From Salpingoeca rosetta (lineage: Eukaryota > Opisthokonta > Choanoflagellata > Craspedida > Salpingoecidae), in contig NW_004754931.1 of the NCBI RefSeq assembly GCF_000188695.1, positions 184,377 through 206,876 on the forward strand: a DNA stretch of 22,500 nucleotides, given 5' to 3'. The notes under the pieces are model-generated. The model saw only the letters and a list, made by a program, of their open reading frames with translations, searched no databases and had not been told where the DNA came from. Position 1 is the stretch's first letter. Each line of letters begins with the position of its first letter. Below, piece by piece: positions 10,998 to 22,384 of the stretch. The position numbers were made by a program, and so were the translations under genes.

Positions 10998-11733
10998 GGC
11001 GCACCGATGTACTGCGGAATCCATTCAAACGCATGCGCTGCCGACTCAGTGTAGCCCTGCATATTGGTCTGTTGCGTGCGTGTGTATGTGTGTGTGTGTG
11101 TGTGCATGAGAGATATTGTGCGTGTGTGTGTATGTGTGTGTGCGGTGGAGAGGCGAGGTGTCACAGAACTGAACGACTGACAGGTGGTCATTGACATGTG
11201 GAATCTGTCAGCGGATGCAACGCGTCATACCTGGAAGGAGGCCAGCCAAGCGTCAAGCTTCGTGCGAACATTGCGTGGCGTTGTTGGCGTCTACAGTTGG
11301 TAAGATCGTGTGTGTGTGTGTGTGTGTGGTGTGTGTGTGTGTGTGTGTGAGTGAGTGAGTGAGTGAGGGAGTGAGAGAGCGAGCGAGTGAGTGTGAGAGA
11401 GAGTGTGTGTGTGTGTGTGAGAGTGTGTGTGTGTGAGTGTGTGTGTGTGTGTGTGAACTCTGTGTGTGAGCGAGTGAGTGCGTGTGAGCGATGCAAATCG
11501 ATCGCACTTGCATTAATCAAAACAAGCACACAAACATGCCTTTGCCTCACCGTTGTATCCCAGTGAAGGAATTCAGCCAGGTCCTCCACAAAGAAAGCCG
11601 AGTTGCCCAAGGTTGTCTTCTTTGGCATGGGCATCCCCAACACTGGCGTCGTCGTTCCCACAACCATCACCGCCACCAACACCACGGTGAACACACCCAC
11701 GCCCGCAGGCAGGACTCGTCGTGCCATCGCCAT
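7830..11733 (-). CDS. Probable secreted protein with permuted papain-like (NlpC/P60-superfamily-like) fold
   Basis: There are fourteen minus-strand exons (plus-strand coordinates): 11551-11733, 11231-11290, 11005-11056, 10688-10875, 10482-10560, 10226-10323, 9868-9978, 9615-9690, 9289-9398, 8995-9066, 8715-8810, 8449-8573, 8131-8218 and 7830-7949. They sum to 485 aa with all phases matching. The N-terminus is a signal peptide (hydrophobic 9-26, likely cut near residue 33). Five N-glycosylation sequons (NFS, NGT, NTT, NLT, NIS) support the secretory route or a lysosome. The candidate catalytic core is His284 in GHTTVAL with Glu299 in YICES, then Cys388 in YSMVCDVLVCETWKAAG. That His-before-Cys order is typical of circularly permuted papain folds such as the YiiX/C92 group. 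The C-terminus is Cys-rich and ends PKPSGC. Enzyme class and substrate are inferred. The exon 4/5 boundary is uncertain: exon 4 could end at 10705 with an acceptor inside exon 5. The start ATG at 11731-11733 has A at -3. Confidence 0.75.
8047..8103 (-). repeat. TG-type microsatellite in the last intron of the hydrolase-like gene
   Basis: CA on the plus strand reads TG on the sense strand. It sits just after the donor at 8130. Confidence 0.85.
8235..8420 (-). repeat. Opposed TG and CA tracts in one intron
   Basis: Within intron 12 (8219-8448), sense-strand TG units lie at 8403-8420 near the donor. CA/CACAAT units lie at 8235-8328 near the acceptor. The two are complementary and could form a hairpin in the pre-mRNA. 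Confidence 0.8.
9115..9156. repeat. (TTGATG)n hexamer repeat
   Basis: About seven copies of TTGATG/TGATGT lie in the intron between exons 9 and 10 of the minus-strand gene, followed by a CA tract at about 9208-9273. Confidence 0.85.
9404..9500 (-). repeat. Long (TG)n/(CA)n microsatellite, about 46 units
   Basis: This is one of the longest pure dinucleotide tracts in the window. On the sense strand it is CA and ends within ten bases of the acceptor of exon 9 (exon starts at 9398). Confidence 0.95.
9781..9857 (-). repeat. TG-type microsatellite in intron 7 of the hydrolase-like gene
   Basis: CA on the plus strand, TG on the sense strand, directly after the donor at 9867. Confidence 0.85.
10147..10206 (-). 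repeat. (CA)30 microsatellite, TG on the sense strand
   Basis: A pure dinucleotide tract that begins about 20 bases after the donor at 10225 of the minus-strand gene. Confidence 0.95.
10430..10470 (-). repeat. TG/TGCATG-rich tract in intron 5 of the hydrolase-like gene
   Basis: Repeated CACATGCA units on the plus strand lie just after the donor at 10481. Confidence 0.8.
10961..10995 (-). repeat. TG-type microsatellite in intron 3 of the hydrolase-like gene
   Basis: Sense-strand TG immediately follows the donor at 11004. Confidence 0.9.
11075..11145 (-). repeat. CA-type microsatellite before exon 3 acceptor
   Basis: On the sense strand this is CA/CATA sequence ending about 20 bases before the acceptor of exon 3 (exon starts at 11056). 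Confidence 0.85.
11306..11485 (-). repeat. CA/CTCA compound microsatellite in intron 1 of the hydrolase-like gene
   Basis: On the plus strand this is GT with GTGA and GAGC interruptions, about 180 bp long. On the sense strand it is CA/CTCA and leads to the acceptor of exon 2 (exon starts at 11290). Confidence 0.9.
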
Positions 11734-11916
11734 CCTTGTTGCGTTTGCTTTGCGCTCCAAACAACAAACAACAATCAGAAAATATTTGGATGTCTTTTGC
11801 TAATCCTCCAAACTCGCGTCTGTCCGGTTGTTGGTTAATGTGATTGTTTGACTTGTTGGTGTTGGTGTTTTCACTTCTTGCTTGTGCATGCACTTGAACG
11901 GACACTGGGAGCGAGG
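11734..11916. promoter_or_regulatory. Short divergent (bidirectional) promoter region
   Basis: Only 183 bp separate the start codon of the minus-strand secreted hydrolase-like gene (11733) from that of the plus-strand dehydrogenase (11917). Both 5' UTRs and both core promoters must lie here unless there are upstream non-coding exons. I see no clear TATA box. The segment has A-rich CAAACAACAAACAACAATCAG near 11758 and TTGTTGGT-type sequence near 11848. Shared regulation of the pair is an inference. Confidence 0.6.
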
Positions 11917-14663
<2,747 letters not shown>

Positions 14664-15346
14664 CCGTTGTGTGTGTGTGTGTGTGTACAACGGCCCATCG
14701 TCTCGTCTGTTGAACGGTCCCTCTCCCCCAGTTTGCACACTTCACCACGCTTCGCATTCATCACAACACGAGCCGTGTGTAGTATTGAGAGAACTTGATG
14801 CAAGCATCAACGTGTCAATAGAACGAAATGACACAACAGTAACACGCAATCCCATCAAGAACATGGCAGACAAGAGCACAACAAAGGTCAACAACGGTCA
14901 TCAAAGGTTGACAGTGGAAGGCCTGTTCCCTGGGCAAGTTATGAGGATGTGATGTAAGCAGTCTGCAAAATGGTGCTACTTGGAAAAGGTGTCTGCTTTG
15001 TTTTGTTTGCTTGCAGGCAAGACTAACGTAGGTAAAAACGGAGAGTCGGGCGATTCGGTGTGTCTGGGAGCAATGTAACGTTGTAACTACGCTCAGCCTC
15101 GAGTCAACGAGCAAGAGAACGCACCAACACAACGGCAACTTGAGTGCTCTCGTGTGAGTGGAACAGGACGCAAATCATGTAGTCGACTAAATGTGACGCA
15201 TCATTGTGGTGTGCACAAGCTAAGAACTGAAGAGAAACGGCTGTCTGGTAAACAATCACAAACACAAACACAACTCTGAGATCTTCACGCTGGCATGCTT
15301 GTTCGGCTGTGGGACGAGGATGGATGCTGGTCGCGGTGGCGGTGGC
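14664..15346. other. Convergent spacer between the dehydrogenase and the orphan gene
   Basis: About 680 bp of unique, moderately A-rich sequence with no exon that I can support. It starts with a short (TG)n at 14671-14686 and presumably holds the two facing 3' UTRs. Confidence 0.6.
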
Positions 15347-15626
15347 TCATGGCGCCTGGCTGGGCTTGGCCTTGGCATGCGTTGTTGTGGGGCGTGGTGC
15401 AGCGCCCGGCAAATAGAGCACACGGCACACGTCATCGTCCCCCGCCTTTTTGTCGGAGAGGTGCAGGGCCGTGGCAGCGAGCGATGTGTAGCGCAAGCGG
15501 TGATCGCCGGGGGCCGTGTATGCCGCAGTTGGCATGCTGTCGAGTACCACCACCACGTCATCATCGTCATCATCATCATCATCGTCACCATCGTCACCAT
15601 CATCATCATCATCACCATCATCATCA

Positions 15627-15659
<33 letters not shown>

Positions 15660-17050
15660 GCGGCGATACAACCATCATTGTCATCATCACCACAGTCTTC
15701 AACATCATCGCGTGCGTCTGCAACATGTTCGTCGGCGTTCCCGAGACTGCAATCACCATTGCAATCGCCATCACACCCACCGCCACCATCCCTCAAACAG
15801 TCATCGCACTCATCATCATCCTCCTTGTTCTCGTGGCCAGCTGTGGGTGCTGCTGCGGTGCACACGCCCCCCTCCTGCGGCCGCTTCCTCTGGCCACCAC
15901 CACGACGTGCAGTGCTGTCAACGAGACCAAAGATGGTGCGCAGTCGATGCAGGAGAGCATCTTGGCGCGACGGCAGCTGCTCCTGTCGCAAGTTATCGCC
16001 AGGTTGCATCATGCGCTGGCGGCCTGATGTTGTGTTGCTGGCGGTGCTTGCTGTTCTGCTCCGAGAGGCGGTGCTGCAACTGCTGCTGCCGCTGCTGCTG
16101 CCTGCGCGAGCTTGTGCGGCTTGCTGGTACTGCGAATGTGCGGGTTGCACAGCACCCGGTGGTGGTCGTGGCGTCATCACTGCCATCATCTTGGCGCGCT
16201 TGCTCGTTTGCGTTTGCGGCTGCTCCTGCTTGAAGCCATCGCCTCCACCAACACACGCGCCACAGCTCTTATACTGCTGCACTTCGTCGCTGCCGTTGGT
16301 GTTGGTGGTGTTGTCGTTGTTGTGACACTGCAAACAGTGTTCCCCGCACGCCTCCGTCGCCTCAGCCCGTGCTGGCTGGAGCCTGGTATCAGCGGCATCC
16401 ATCGGTGTTGTCTGCTCTTCATGGCTGGTCTTCCCGCTGCCATCATCACCACCGACCTTGCTCCGTTTCGCCCTCGTCTCGCTCTTGTCCTTCTTCTGCC
16501 TCTTCTTGTCCTTCTTCTGCCTCTTCTTCGTGCGCTTGCGGTTGAGTGATGGCAGCACAATGGCCACATTGAAGTGGCCCGCCAAGTCCACACAGACGGG
16601 TATGCACGCAATGTCTGGCGCGCGGTAGGCGTCCGACTGCACCTCTTCCTGCTGCTGCTGCGCGCTGCCCTTGAACAACTGCTGCGGAGCATCACCCGAC
16701 GTGTTTTTGTCTTGCACGTGCACATTGGCAGCGGGGTGGCTGCGCCTTGCGTCAGCGACGGGGCTGCCCAGCCCGGCCCCAGTCATGGTCATTGTGCGTG
16801 GCTCACACGGCACTGTGACAACAGGCAGTTGCGGCAGCCGCTGTGGATCAATCAGCGAGCGCTCTTGCTGCTGCAGGGGATGAAATGCTGGTGGCTGTGG
16901 TTGTAGCTGTGGTTGTAGCCGTAGCTGTGGTCGTGGTTGCTGCTGTGGTTGTAGCTGCAGGTGTGGCACGGGCGGCGGTAGCTGTGACATGATGGACTGC
17001 TGCTGCTGCTGCTGCTGGGTCAGCCATAGCGGTGGCGGTGGCGGTGGCGG

Positions 17051-17082
<32 letters not shown>

Positions 17083-18442
17083 TTGTTGGTGTTGTTGTTG
17101 TGAGTGGTGGTGGCGGCGGCGAGAACATGCTCTGCTGTGCCGGCTGCTGTACGTACTGATATGGATACTGCTGCTGAGGCTGCTGCTGGTAGTATTCTTG
17201 TGGGTGTGGTTGTTGTTGTTGTTGTTGTTGTGGTGGTGGCGGCGGTTGCTGTTGGTGGTGCTGCTGACGTTGTGGGGGTGGTGGCTGTTGCTGTTGCGGT
17301 CCCTGGCGGTGAGGTGGAGGAAAGCAGATGACGTGCGACAAGTCCCGCAAATCGTGCCCGGTTGTGTCCTGTGTCCACACGGGCACATCGTACAGCATGC
17401 AGTTGCCGCGAATCAGGCAGCCGTGCTCATCCGTGTACGCGTAAATGTGGTGGGGACAGAGCGGGGCTGAGATTGCCGCTGCTGTCGCTGGTGCTTGTGT
17501 AGGCGCCACCCTTCCTTGGTGTTGCGCGTGATGGCGTGGTTGTGCAGAATGGTGCTGCCGCTGCTGATGGACGGTGGGATGGGAACGGCCTGCGTCAGAC
17601 ACACGCTGGCGGTGCTGGGCTTCTTGAGGGTGCTTACTCCGCTTGCCAGGGTGGCTGTCCTGAGGGGTGGTGTCCTGGTCCTCCGTCTGCTCCTGCTCCT
17701 CTTGGTCCCACTCCTCAGTTGGGGCAACAACGGGCAGCTCCAGCACAACTTGCCTGCGGTACACGGCAAACAGGGCCTCTTCCTCCAGAAACAGGCGCTC
17801 CACAAGAAAGTTGAGGCTTGGGCGGAGCAGGTCTGCAGTGCCTGGCCGCTGCCACACAAACCGCAAGAACGCCGCGCGCCCTGGGATGACGTCGGTGCTG
17901 CGCAGCACGTGGGCGAGCTCAAACACGCCCAGGGGACCCGTGAGGAAGTTGGTGCGCTCTGCGGGCGAAGCAAACTCGCAGGAGCGCGCTGCGACATACC
18001 GCTGCCGCATGCCGGCAATGACGGAGATGATGGTCTCGATGGCGGCGCGGAGTGAGGCGCCACCAGTGCCAATGTCGCATAGCAGGCTCACGAGGGCCTC
18101 GCGGGCGAGCCTAGCGTCAGCGTCAACACCGTCACCTTCACTCGCATCACTCGTACGCTTGGCCCTTTCCTTCCTCTGCTGCTGCTGCTTCTTCTTCTTC
18201 GCCCTGCTGCTCTTGCTGCTGTCCTTGCTGTCAGCGGTTTGTGCGGACAACTGGCGCTGCGGGCGGCGGTGCTGGCGGTCTGCGGCCTCGCGTTCGCGTG
18301 CTTGGCCAATGTGCCGATTGAGGAGATAAGTGATGGCCAGGGCAATGAATCCGCACAGGAGGTTCGAGACGTGGTGGTGCTTGGCGACTGCGCGGTACCA
18401 GTCGCTGGTTTGGTCTGTCACCTTGATCTCGAGCACCTTCAT
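15347..18442 (-). CDS. Intronless orphan protein: membrane segment, polyQ/P, basic block, long Asp tract
   Basis: A single open frame of 1031 codons starts at ATG 18440-18442 (A at -3). The longer open frame begins with TTG and is not needed. I do not recognise the family. Residues 25-42 form one membrane segment (about LLCGFIALAITYLLN). A Lys/Gln/Arg-rich linker follows at 82-96, then a plausible folded, helix-rich part at 111-240. A second conserved-looking patch near 327-375 contains CPHHIYAYTDEHG and NCMLYDVPVW. Gln/Pro-rich sequence covers about 385-580. A patch near 610-635 (DIACIPVCVDLAGHFNVAIV) precedes a Lys-rich KKRQKKD repeat. Near 915-965 lies an Asp tract, followed by a C-terminal tail of about 60 residues with VCRVLYLPGAAP. 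The absence of introns contrasts with its neighbours (3 to 13 introns). The low-complexity middle may hide an intron I cannot see. Location and function are unknown. Confidence 0.7.
15546..15670 (-). repeat. Trinucleotide (GAT/GAC) repeat encoding an Asp tract, then GCC/GCT
   Basis: Plus-strand TCA/TCG/CCA triplets read as GAT/GAC on the coding strand and give an Asp-rich run broken by Gly. An Ala-coding GCC run lies beside it. The period of three with mixed synonymous codons indicates a translated tract rather than a neutral satellite. Confidence 0.85.
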
Positions 18443-19812
18443 CTTGATGCACAACGTCAAAGGTGATCAGAGGGATTGCGGGGAGTTGTGACACGGAGGG
18501 GAGGGGGTGGCGCAGACAAAAGGGGAAGGCTGCTGCGCCCAGGTGCTGTCGGCTGTCTCTTGCCTTCTTGTGCTTGTTCGTGTCGCCGTGCAGGCTTTTT
18601 GGCTTGGTGAGGGCGTGAATGCGCGAAAGTGCCCTGTCGGCAAGCAAGCGGAGAGGAAAAATGAATGCGTGCAGGCATGCATGCAGCAGCAAGCAGAGTG
18701 GAACCAATCGCAGGGCAATGTCAATTGAATGCACTGCACGGTACAGATATGAGATGAGATGCATGGGTGCGATGTCTCGAGTTGGCGTTGTTTGTGTGGT
18801 GTAATGTGACTTGGTGGCTTCATTGTTGGTCAGGTGGTGGTGGTGGTGGTGGTGCTGCTGCTGCTGCTGGTGGTTGGTTGGAATGCGGCATTGTTGACAA
18901 ACTGACCTTTTGCTGTAGGCTGTGAGGGCGAGGAGGAGGTTGCTCACGCGTTCCGCTTGTGTTGTGGTGGGAAGCGGCGACACCGTGGTCGTCGTCGTCG
19001 GTATGGATGTGCCCTCGTTGGCTTTGCGGAGAGAGGTGTGAATGCGAAGCGCAGGTGTTGCCGCAGGTGTTGCAGCGCCTGATCTCACGCCAGCTCTGCG
19101 CCTTCACGAGCAAACCCAAAACGAGGCGCAAGGGTGCACGCAACCAAGGGAAAGGGAAGCGACGATGTCTTCTTGTCTTGCTTGGTGATCTCTTCTATTG
19201 TCGTCGACAGCGGCGGGTTGGTTCGTGTGGTTGTGACCGCGTCTAGCCGTCTTGGTTGGCTGGTTGGTGGTTGTGGTTGTTGTTGGGTTTGGGACTTTGG
19301 GAGGGGAACAGATCAGCCGGCGCAGGAAGAGGAGCAGGCAATCGGGTTGCTTGGCTGCTTGGGGTGAGCGATCTGGTGATGGCGGCGTGTTGCAGAGGTG
19401 GCTGCGGTTGGTTTGGGTTGATGCGATGCGAAATGCGGAACCAACTACACCAACCAACATCCCCCCATACAAGCCAAACTCAAACAAAAAGTTTGCTGCG
19501 CGATTTGCTTGCCTGCACGCACAAGAGCAAGCAACAAGGGAAATACACGAGACATGCAAAGATGCGCCCCAATTTGGCTGGACGATTGCCCAAAGATATC
19601 AGATAATCGTCCGCAGCCCACGGAAGACGTGAGCAAGTTGGCGGCGGCAAGTCCGGAAAGCGAGCAAGTCAGCAAGTAAGCGAGTAAGCGAGCAAGGGCG
19701 ACGTTCGTTCGTGCCGATCCGATCAGAGACACGAGAGAGAGACAGGGAAGCGCACAAAAGGTGCAAGGGTGGAGGCGAGTCACAACACAACAGCACACCA
19801 ACACGGGAAACG
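18443..19812. promoter_or_regulatory. Divergent 5' region between the orphan gene and the decarboxylase gene
   Basis: This 1.37-kb stretch separates two divergent start codons, so it should hold both promoters and 5' UTRs. I found no exon with family similarity. In particular, nothing resembles an aspartokinase ahead of the decarboxylase. The minus strand is open from 19088 through the orphan gene's start in another frame, but the product is low-complexity (polyQ, polyH, polyP). A (GGT)n/(GCT)n stretch lies at 18833-18872 and a TGCATGCA palindrome near 18677. Repeated AGCAAG/AAGCGAG units lie at about 19660-19700, upstream of the decarboxylase. Confidence 0.5.
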
Positions 19813-20245
19813 ATGCTGGAGTGGGTTGTGTGGGAAACGACCGCGCCGCTTGCGGTGTATGCTGCAGCAACAGCTGCAAAGGGAGGCGATTCAAGGGCTT
19901 CAAAGCAAGGTGCTGCTGACGAAGGTGCCGTGACTGTTCACCACGCATCTGTGGACATTACCAGCAACAGGGTGTGCGCCGTTGTCGAGGTGAGCAGTCT
20001 GTCTACGCGTGTTGTATGTGCGTGTGTGAGTGAGTGGTGCGTGCGTGCGTTGCGTGTCGGGTAAAATGGATTGTGCGAGGAAAAAAAGGAGAGCGCTACT
20101 TGTGTGTGTGCACTGCGTGTGTGTTGGCTATCGTGATGGAGCTGTGAGATGATGGGTGGGGCCGCCGGCCTGTCGTGCTGCGAGGCTTGAGTGGGTGTGT
20201 AGTGATGTGCGTTGGCGTGTGTTTTGGGTGTGTGTGTGTGTGTGT

Positions 20246-20312
<67 letters not shown>

Positions 20313-21514
20313 ATCGCTTTGCCATGCATCCCATTCACTCACTGACACCCATCCTGACGCACATGCGCGCATATGCACACATTCACATACATACACATGT
20401 GCGCAGTCGCAGGTGCCCGTGAATGTGTACCACGTGCCGACACTGCTGCAGCGCGCCCGCGAGCTCAAGGCCGCCCTCACAAACGTCAACCGCCTCTTCT
20501 TCGCCACAAAGGTTAGTGTGTGCGTCTGTGTGTGTGTGTGTCTGTATGTGTGTGTGTGCATGTGCGTCTGTGTCTGTGTCTGTGTCTGTGTCTGTGTCTG
20601 TGTCTGTGTCTGTGTCTGTGTCTGTGTGTGTGCGTCTGTCTGTCTCTCTACTCTCCACCTCCACCTCACTCATCCCCTCATCGTCACCATCGTGTATCGT
20701 TGCTTCCACAGAGCAACACGCACCCCCGCCTGGTCCGTGCCATCCACAGCCTTGGGTTTGGGCTGGAGTGTGTTTCGCTGCAGGAAGTGGAGTACGTCAT
20801 GGCAGCAACGCACGCCAGCCCGGATCATGTGCTCTTCACGCCAAACTTTGCAACCAGGGATGAATACGCAGCAGCCATCAAGGTAAGAAAGAAGCTCGGC
20901 ACGGTGGAAGGGCGTGTGTGTGTATGTGTGTGTGTGTGTGTGTGTGTGCGTGCATGTGTGTGTGTGTGTGCATGTGTGTATGTGTGTGTGTGTGCTTCGT
21001 GCTGTACACCTACACTTCGCACGTGTTGCGTGCTTGCGTTGTGTTCATCGTGCATCTGTCGTCGGTCAAGGCTGAATGGTGCCTTTGTACAGCACGCAAC
21101 CATGCTTCCTTTTGGTCAACACAGCCACCCACCATGACACGCCGTCGCACACACTCTTTGCCTCCTGCCTGTTTCCCTCCTGCTTGCTCCACACGGCCCC
21201 CTCAGCTTGGCGTGCATGTGACTGTTGACAACGTCTACTGCCTGCGAGCGTGGCCGGACGTTTTCACCGGTGCGTCTGTCGCGCTGCGCATTGATCCCGT
21301 CAAGGGGCGGGGTCACCACAAACACGTGGTCACGGCAGGCTCCCAGTCCAAGTTTGGGATGGGCATTGAAGACATGCCGGAGGTGGTGCAGATATGCAAG
21401 GACAACAACATCACAGGTGTTTTGCATGTGTTGTATTGTGTGCATGGGGGGGGGTCGTTATCGTGCATGCTATATGCTGTGTTGTGTTGTGTTGTGTTGT
21501 GCATGCGTTATGTT

Positions 21515-21552
<38 letters not shown>

Positions 21553-22384
21553 TGGGGGGATGTTGTGTTGTGTTGTGTTGTGTTGTGTTGTGTTGTGTTG
21601 TGCATGCGTTATGTTGTGTTGTGCATGCGTTATGTTGGTGTGTGTGTGTGTGGAAACAATTACCATAGTGCCGCGTACCTACCTCATGGCTCCACCATCA
21701 CCATGCTTGTGCACCGTGTCCCTGCCGTGACCAGTGGTTGGGCTACACTGCCATAGCGGCAGTGGCATCTTCGACCCGGCCACGTGGAACGAGCACGCCG
21801 CCTGCCTCATTGCCGTCGCAAAGCAGTTCCCCGCGGTCAAGTGCGCTCGCACCATGGGAGTGACTTGTGTCACACTCGTGTTCTTGTTGTTGTTCTCGTT
21901 CTCGTTCTTGTTCTTGTTCTCGTTCTTGTTCTTCTTGGTGTTGCAGTTGTGCGCGGTGTTTCGTGGGCATCATGCTTTGGCTGATTCACCATGACTCCCG
22001 GCTGCATCGCTTCTCCCCTTCATTTCACGCCTTCCTGCGCAGGTTCATGGACATTGGCGGTGGTCTCGGTGTCCCATACCGCTTCACGGAGAAGGTGTTG
22101 CACCATCATCCCCACCTCCATGATCAACACGCGCGCGCTCTTACAGTCACATCAAGCCTCGCGCTGTCTGCCTACTCACTGTGTGCGTCTGTATGACGTG
22201 TTTTGTATGTGCGTGTATCTGTGTTATGTCTGTGTGTGTTTGCGTGTGTATGTATTTCCCTGCATGTCTATCTCTCTGTGCTGTCTCTCTCTCTCTCTCT
22301 CTCTGTGAACCTTTCTGTGGCCCTTCTCCGCAGCGCCTGAACCTGGACAAGGTCAATGAGGAGCTCGCTGCCATTCTTCATCCG
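19813..22384 (+). CDS. Diaminopimelate decarboxylase-like PLP enzyme (alanine-racemase fold), 3' end beyond window
   Basis: Exons: 19813-19989, 20407-20511 (or from 20413), 20712-20882, 21206-21416, 21735-21840, 22043-22094 and 22334-22384, giving about 291 residues so far. The family is fold-type III PLP enzymes. Diaminopimelate decarboxylase turns meso-diaminopimelate into lysine plus CO2. The PLP lysine is in LFFATK|SN (Lys94), and the intron falls right after its codon. Other marks are FGLECVS, LFTPNFA, VTVDN, TAGSQSKFG (about 199), HCHSGSG (226-232) and DIGGGLGVP (260-268), the glycine loop for the PLP phosphate. The wording is closest to the decarboxylase half of bacterial fused aspartokinase/decarboxylase proteins as I remember them; no kinase part is present. 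ATG 19813 has A at -3 and is the first ATG in frame. The last exon probably ends at donor CCG|GTCCGT; reading through meets TGA at 22400-22402. The C-terminal barrel with the EPGR region lies outside. Related arginine/ornithine decarboxylases are less likely. Confidence 0.85.
20227..20309 (+). repeat. (TG)n tract in intron 1 of the decarboxylase gene
   Basis: Over 80 bp of TG with one TA break. CA/CATA sequence follows near 20370-20400, before the acceptor. Confidence 0.95.
20566..20629 (+). repeat. (TGTGTC)n hexamer repeat in intron 2 of the decarboxylase gene
   Basis: About ten near-perfect copies of TGTGTC follow a TG-rich start of the intron. Confidence 0.9.
20913..20995 (+). repeat. (TG)n tract in intron 3 of the decarboxylase gene
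   Basis: TG units with GCATG interruptions start about 30 bases after the donor at 20883. Confidence 0.9.
21473..21652 (+). repeat. (TGTTG)n and duplicated GCATGCGTTATGTTG blocks in intron 4 of the decarboxylase gene
   Basis: Pentamer TGTTG runs occur at about 21480-21500 and 21561-21601. The unit TGTGCATGCGTTATGTTG appears three times, near 21498, 21600 and 21620, with TG tracts between. The layout points to local segmental duplication inside one intron. Confidence 0.85.
21880..21937 (+). repeat. (GTTCTY)n pyrimidine-rich hexamer repeat in intron 5 of the decarboxylase gene
   Basis: GTTCTC/GTTCTT units form a strong pyrimidine tract that ends at a possible acceptor, TTGCAG (21946). Confidence 0.85.

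Noticed and set aside
18231..19088. 285-codon minus-strand open frame overlapping the orphan gene's start
   Set aside because: The product is low-complexity (polyQ, polyH, polyP, Thr runs), it overlaps a better frame, and no splice or family support is visible. It is probably 5' UTR.
18443..19812. An upstream aspartokinase half fused to the decarboxylase
   Set aside because: No exon in this region resembles a kinase or ACT domain, and exon 1 starts with its own ATG in good context.
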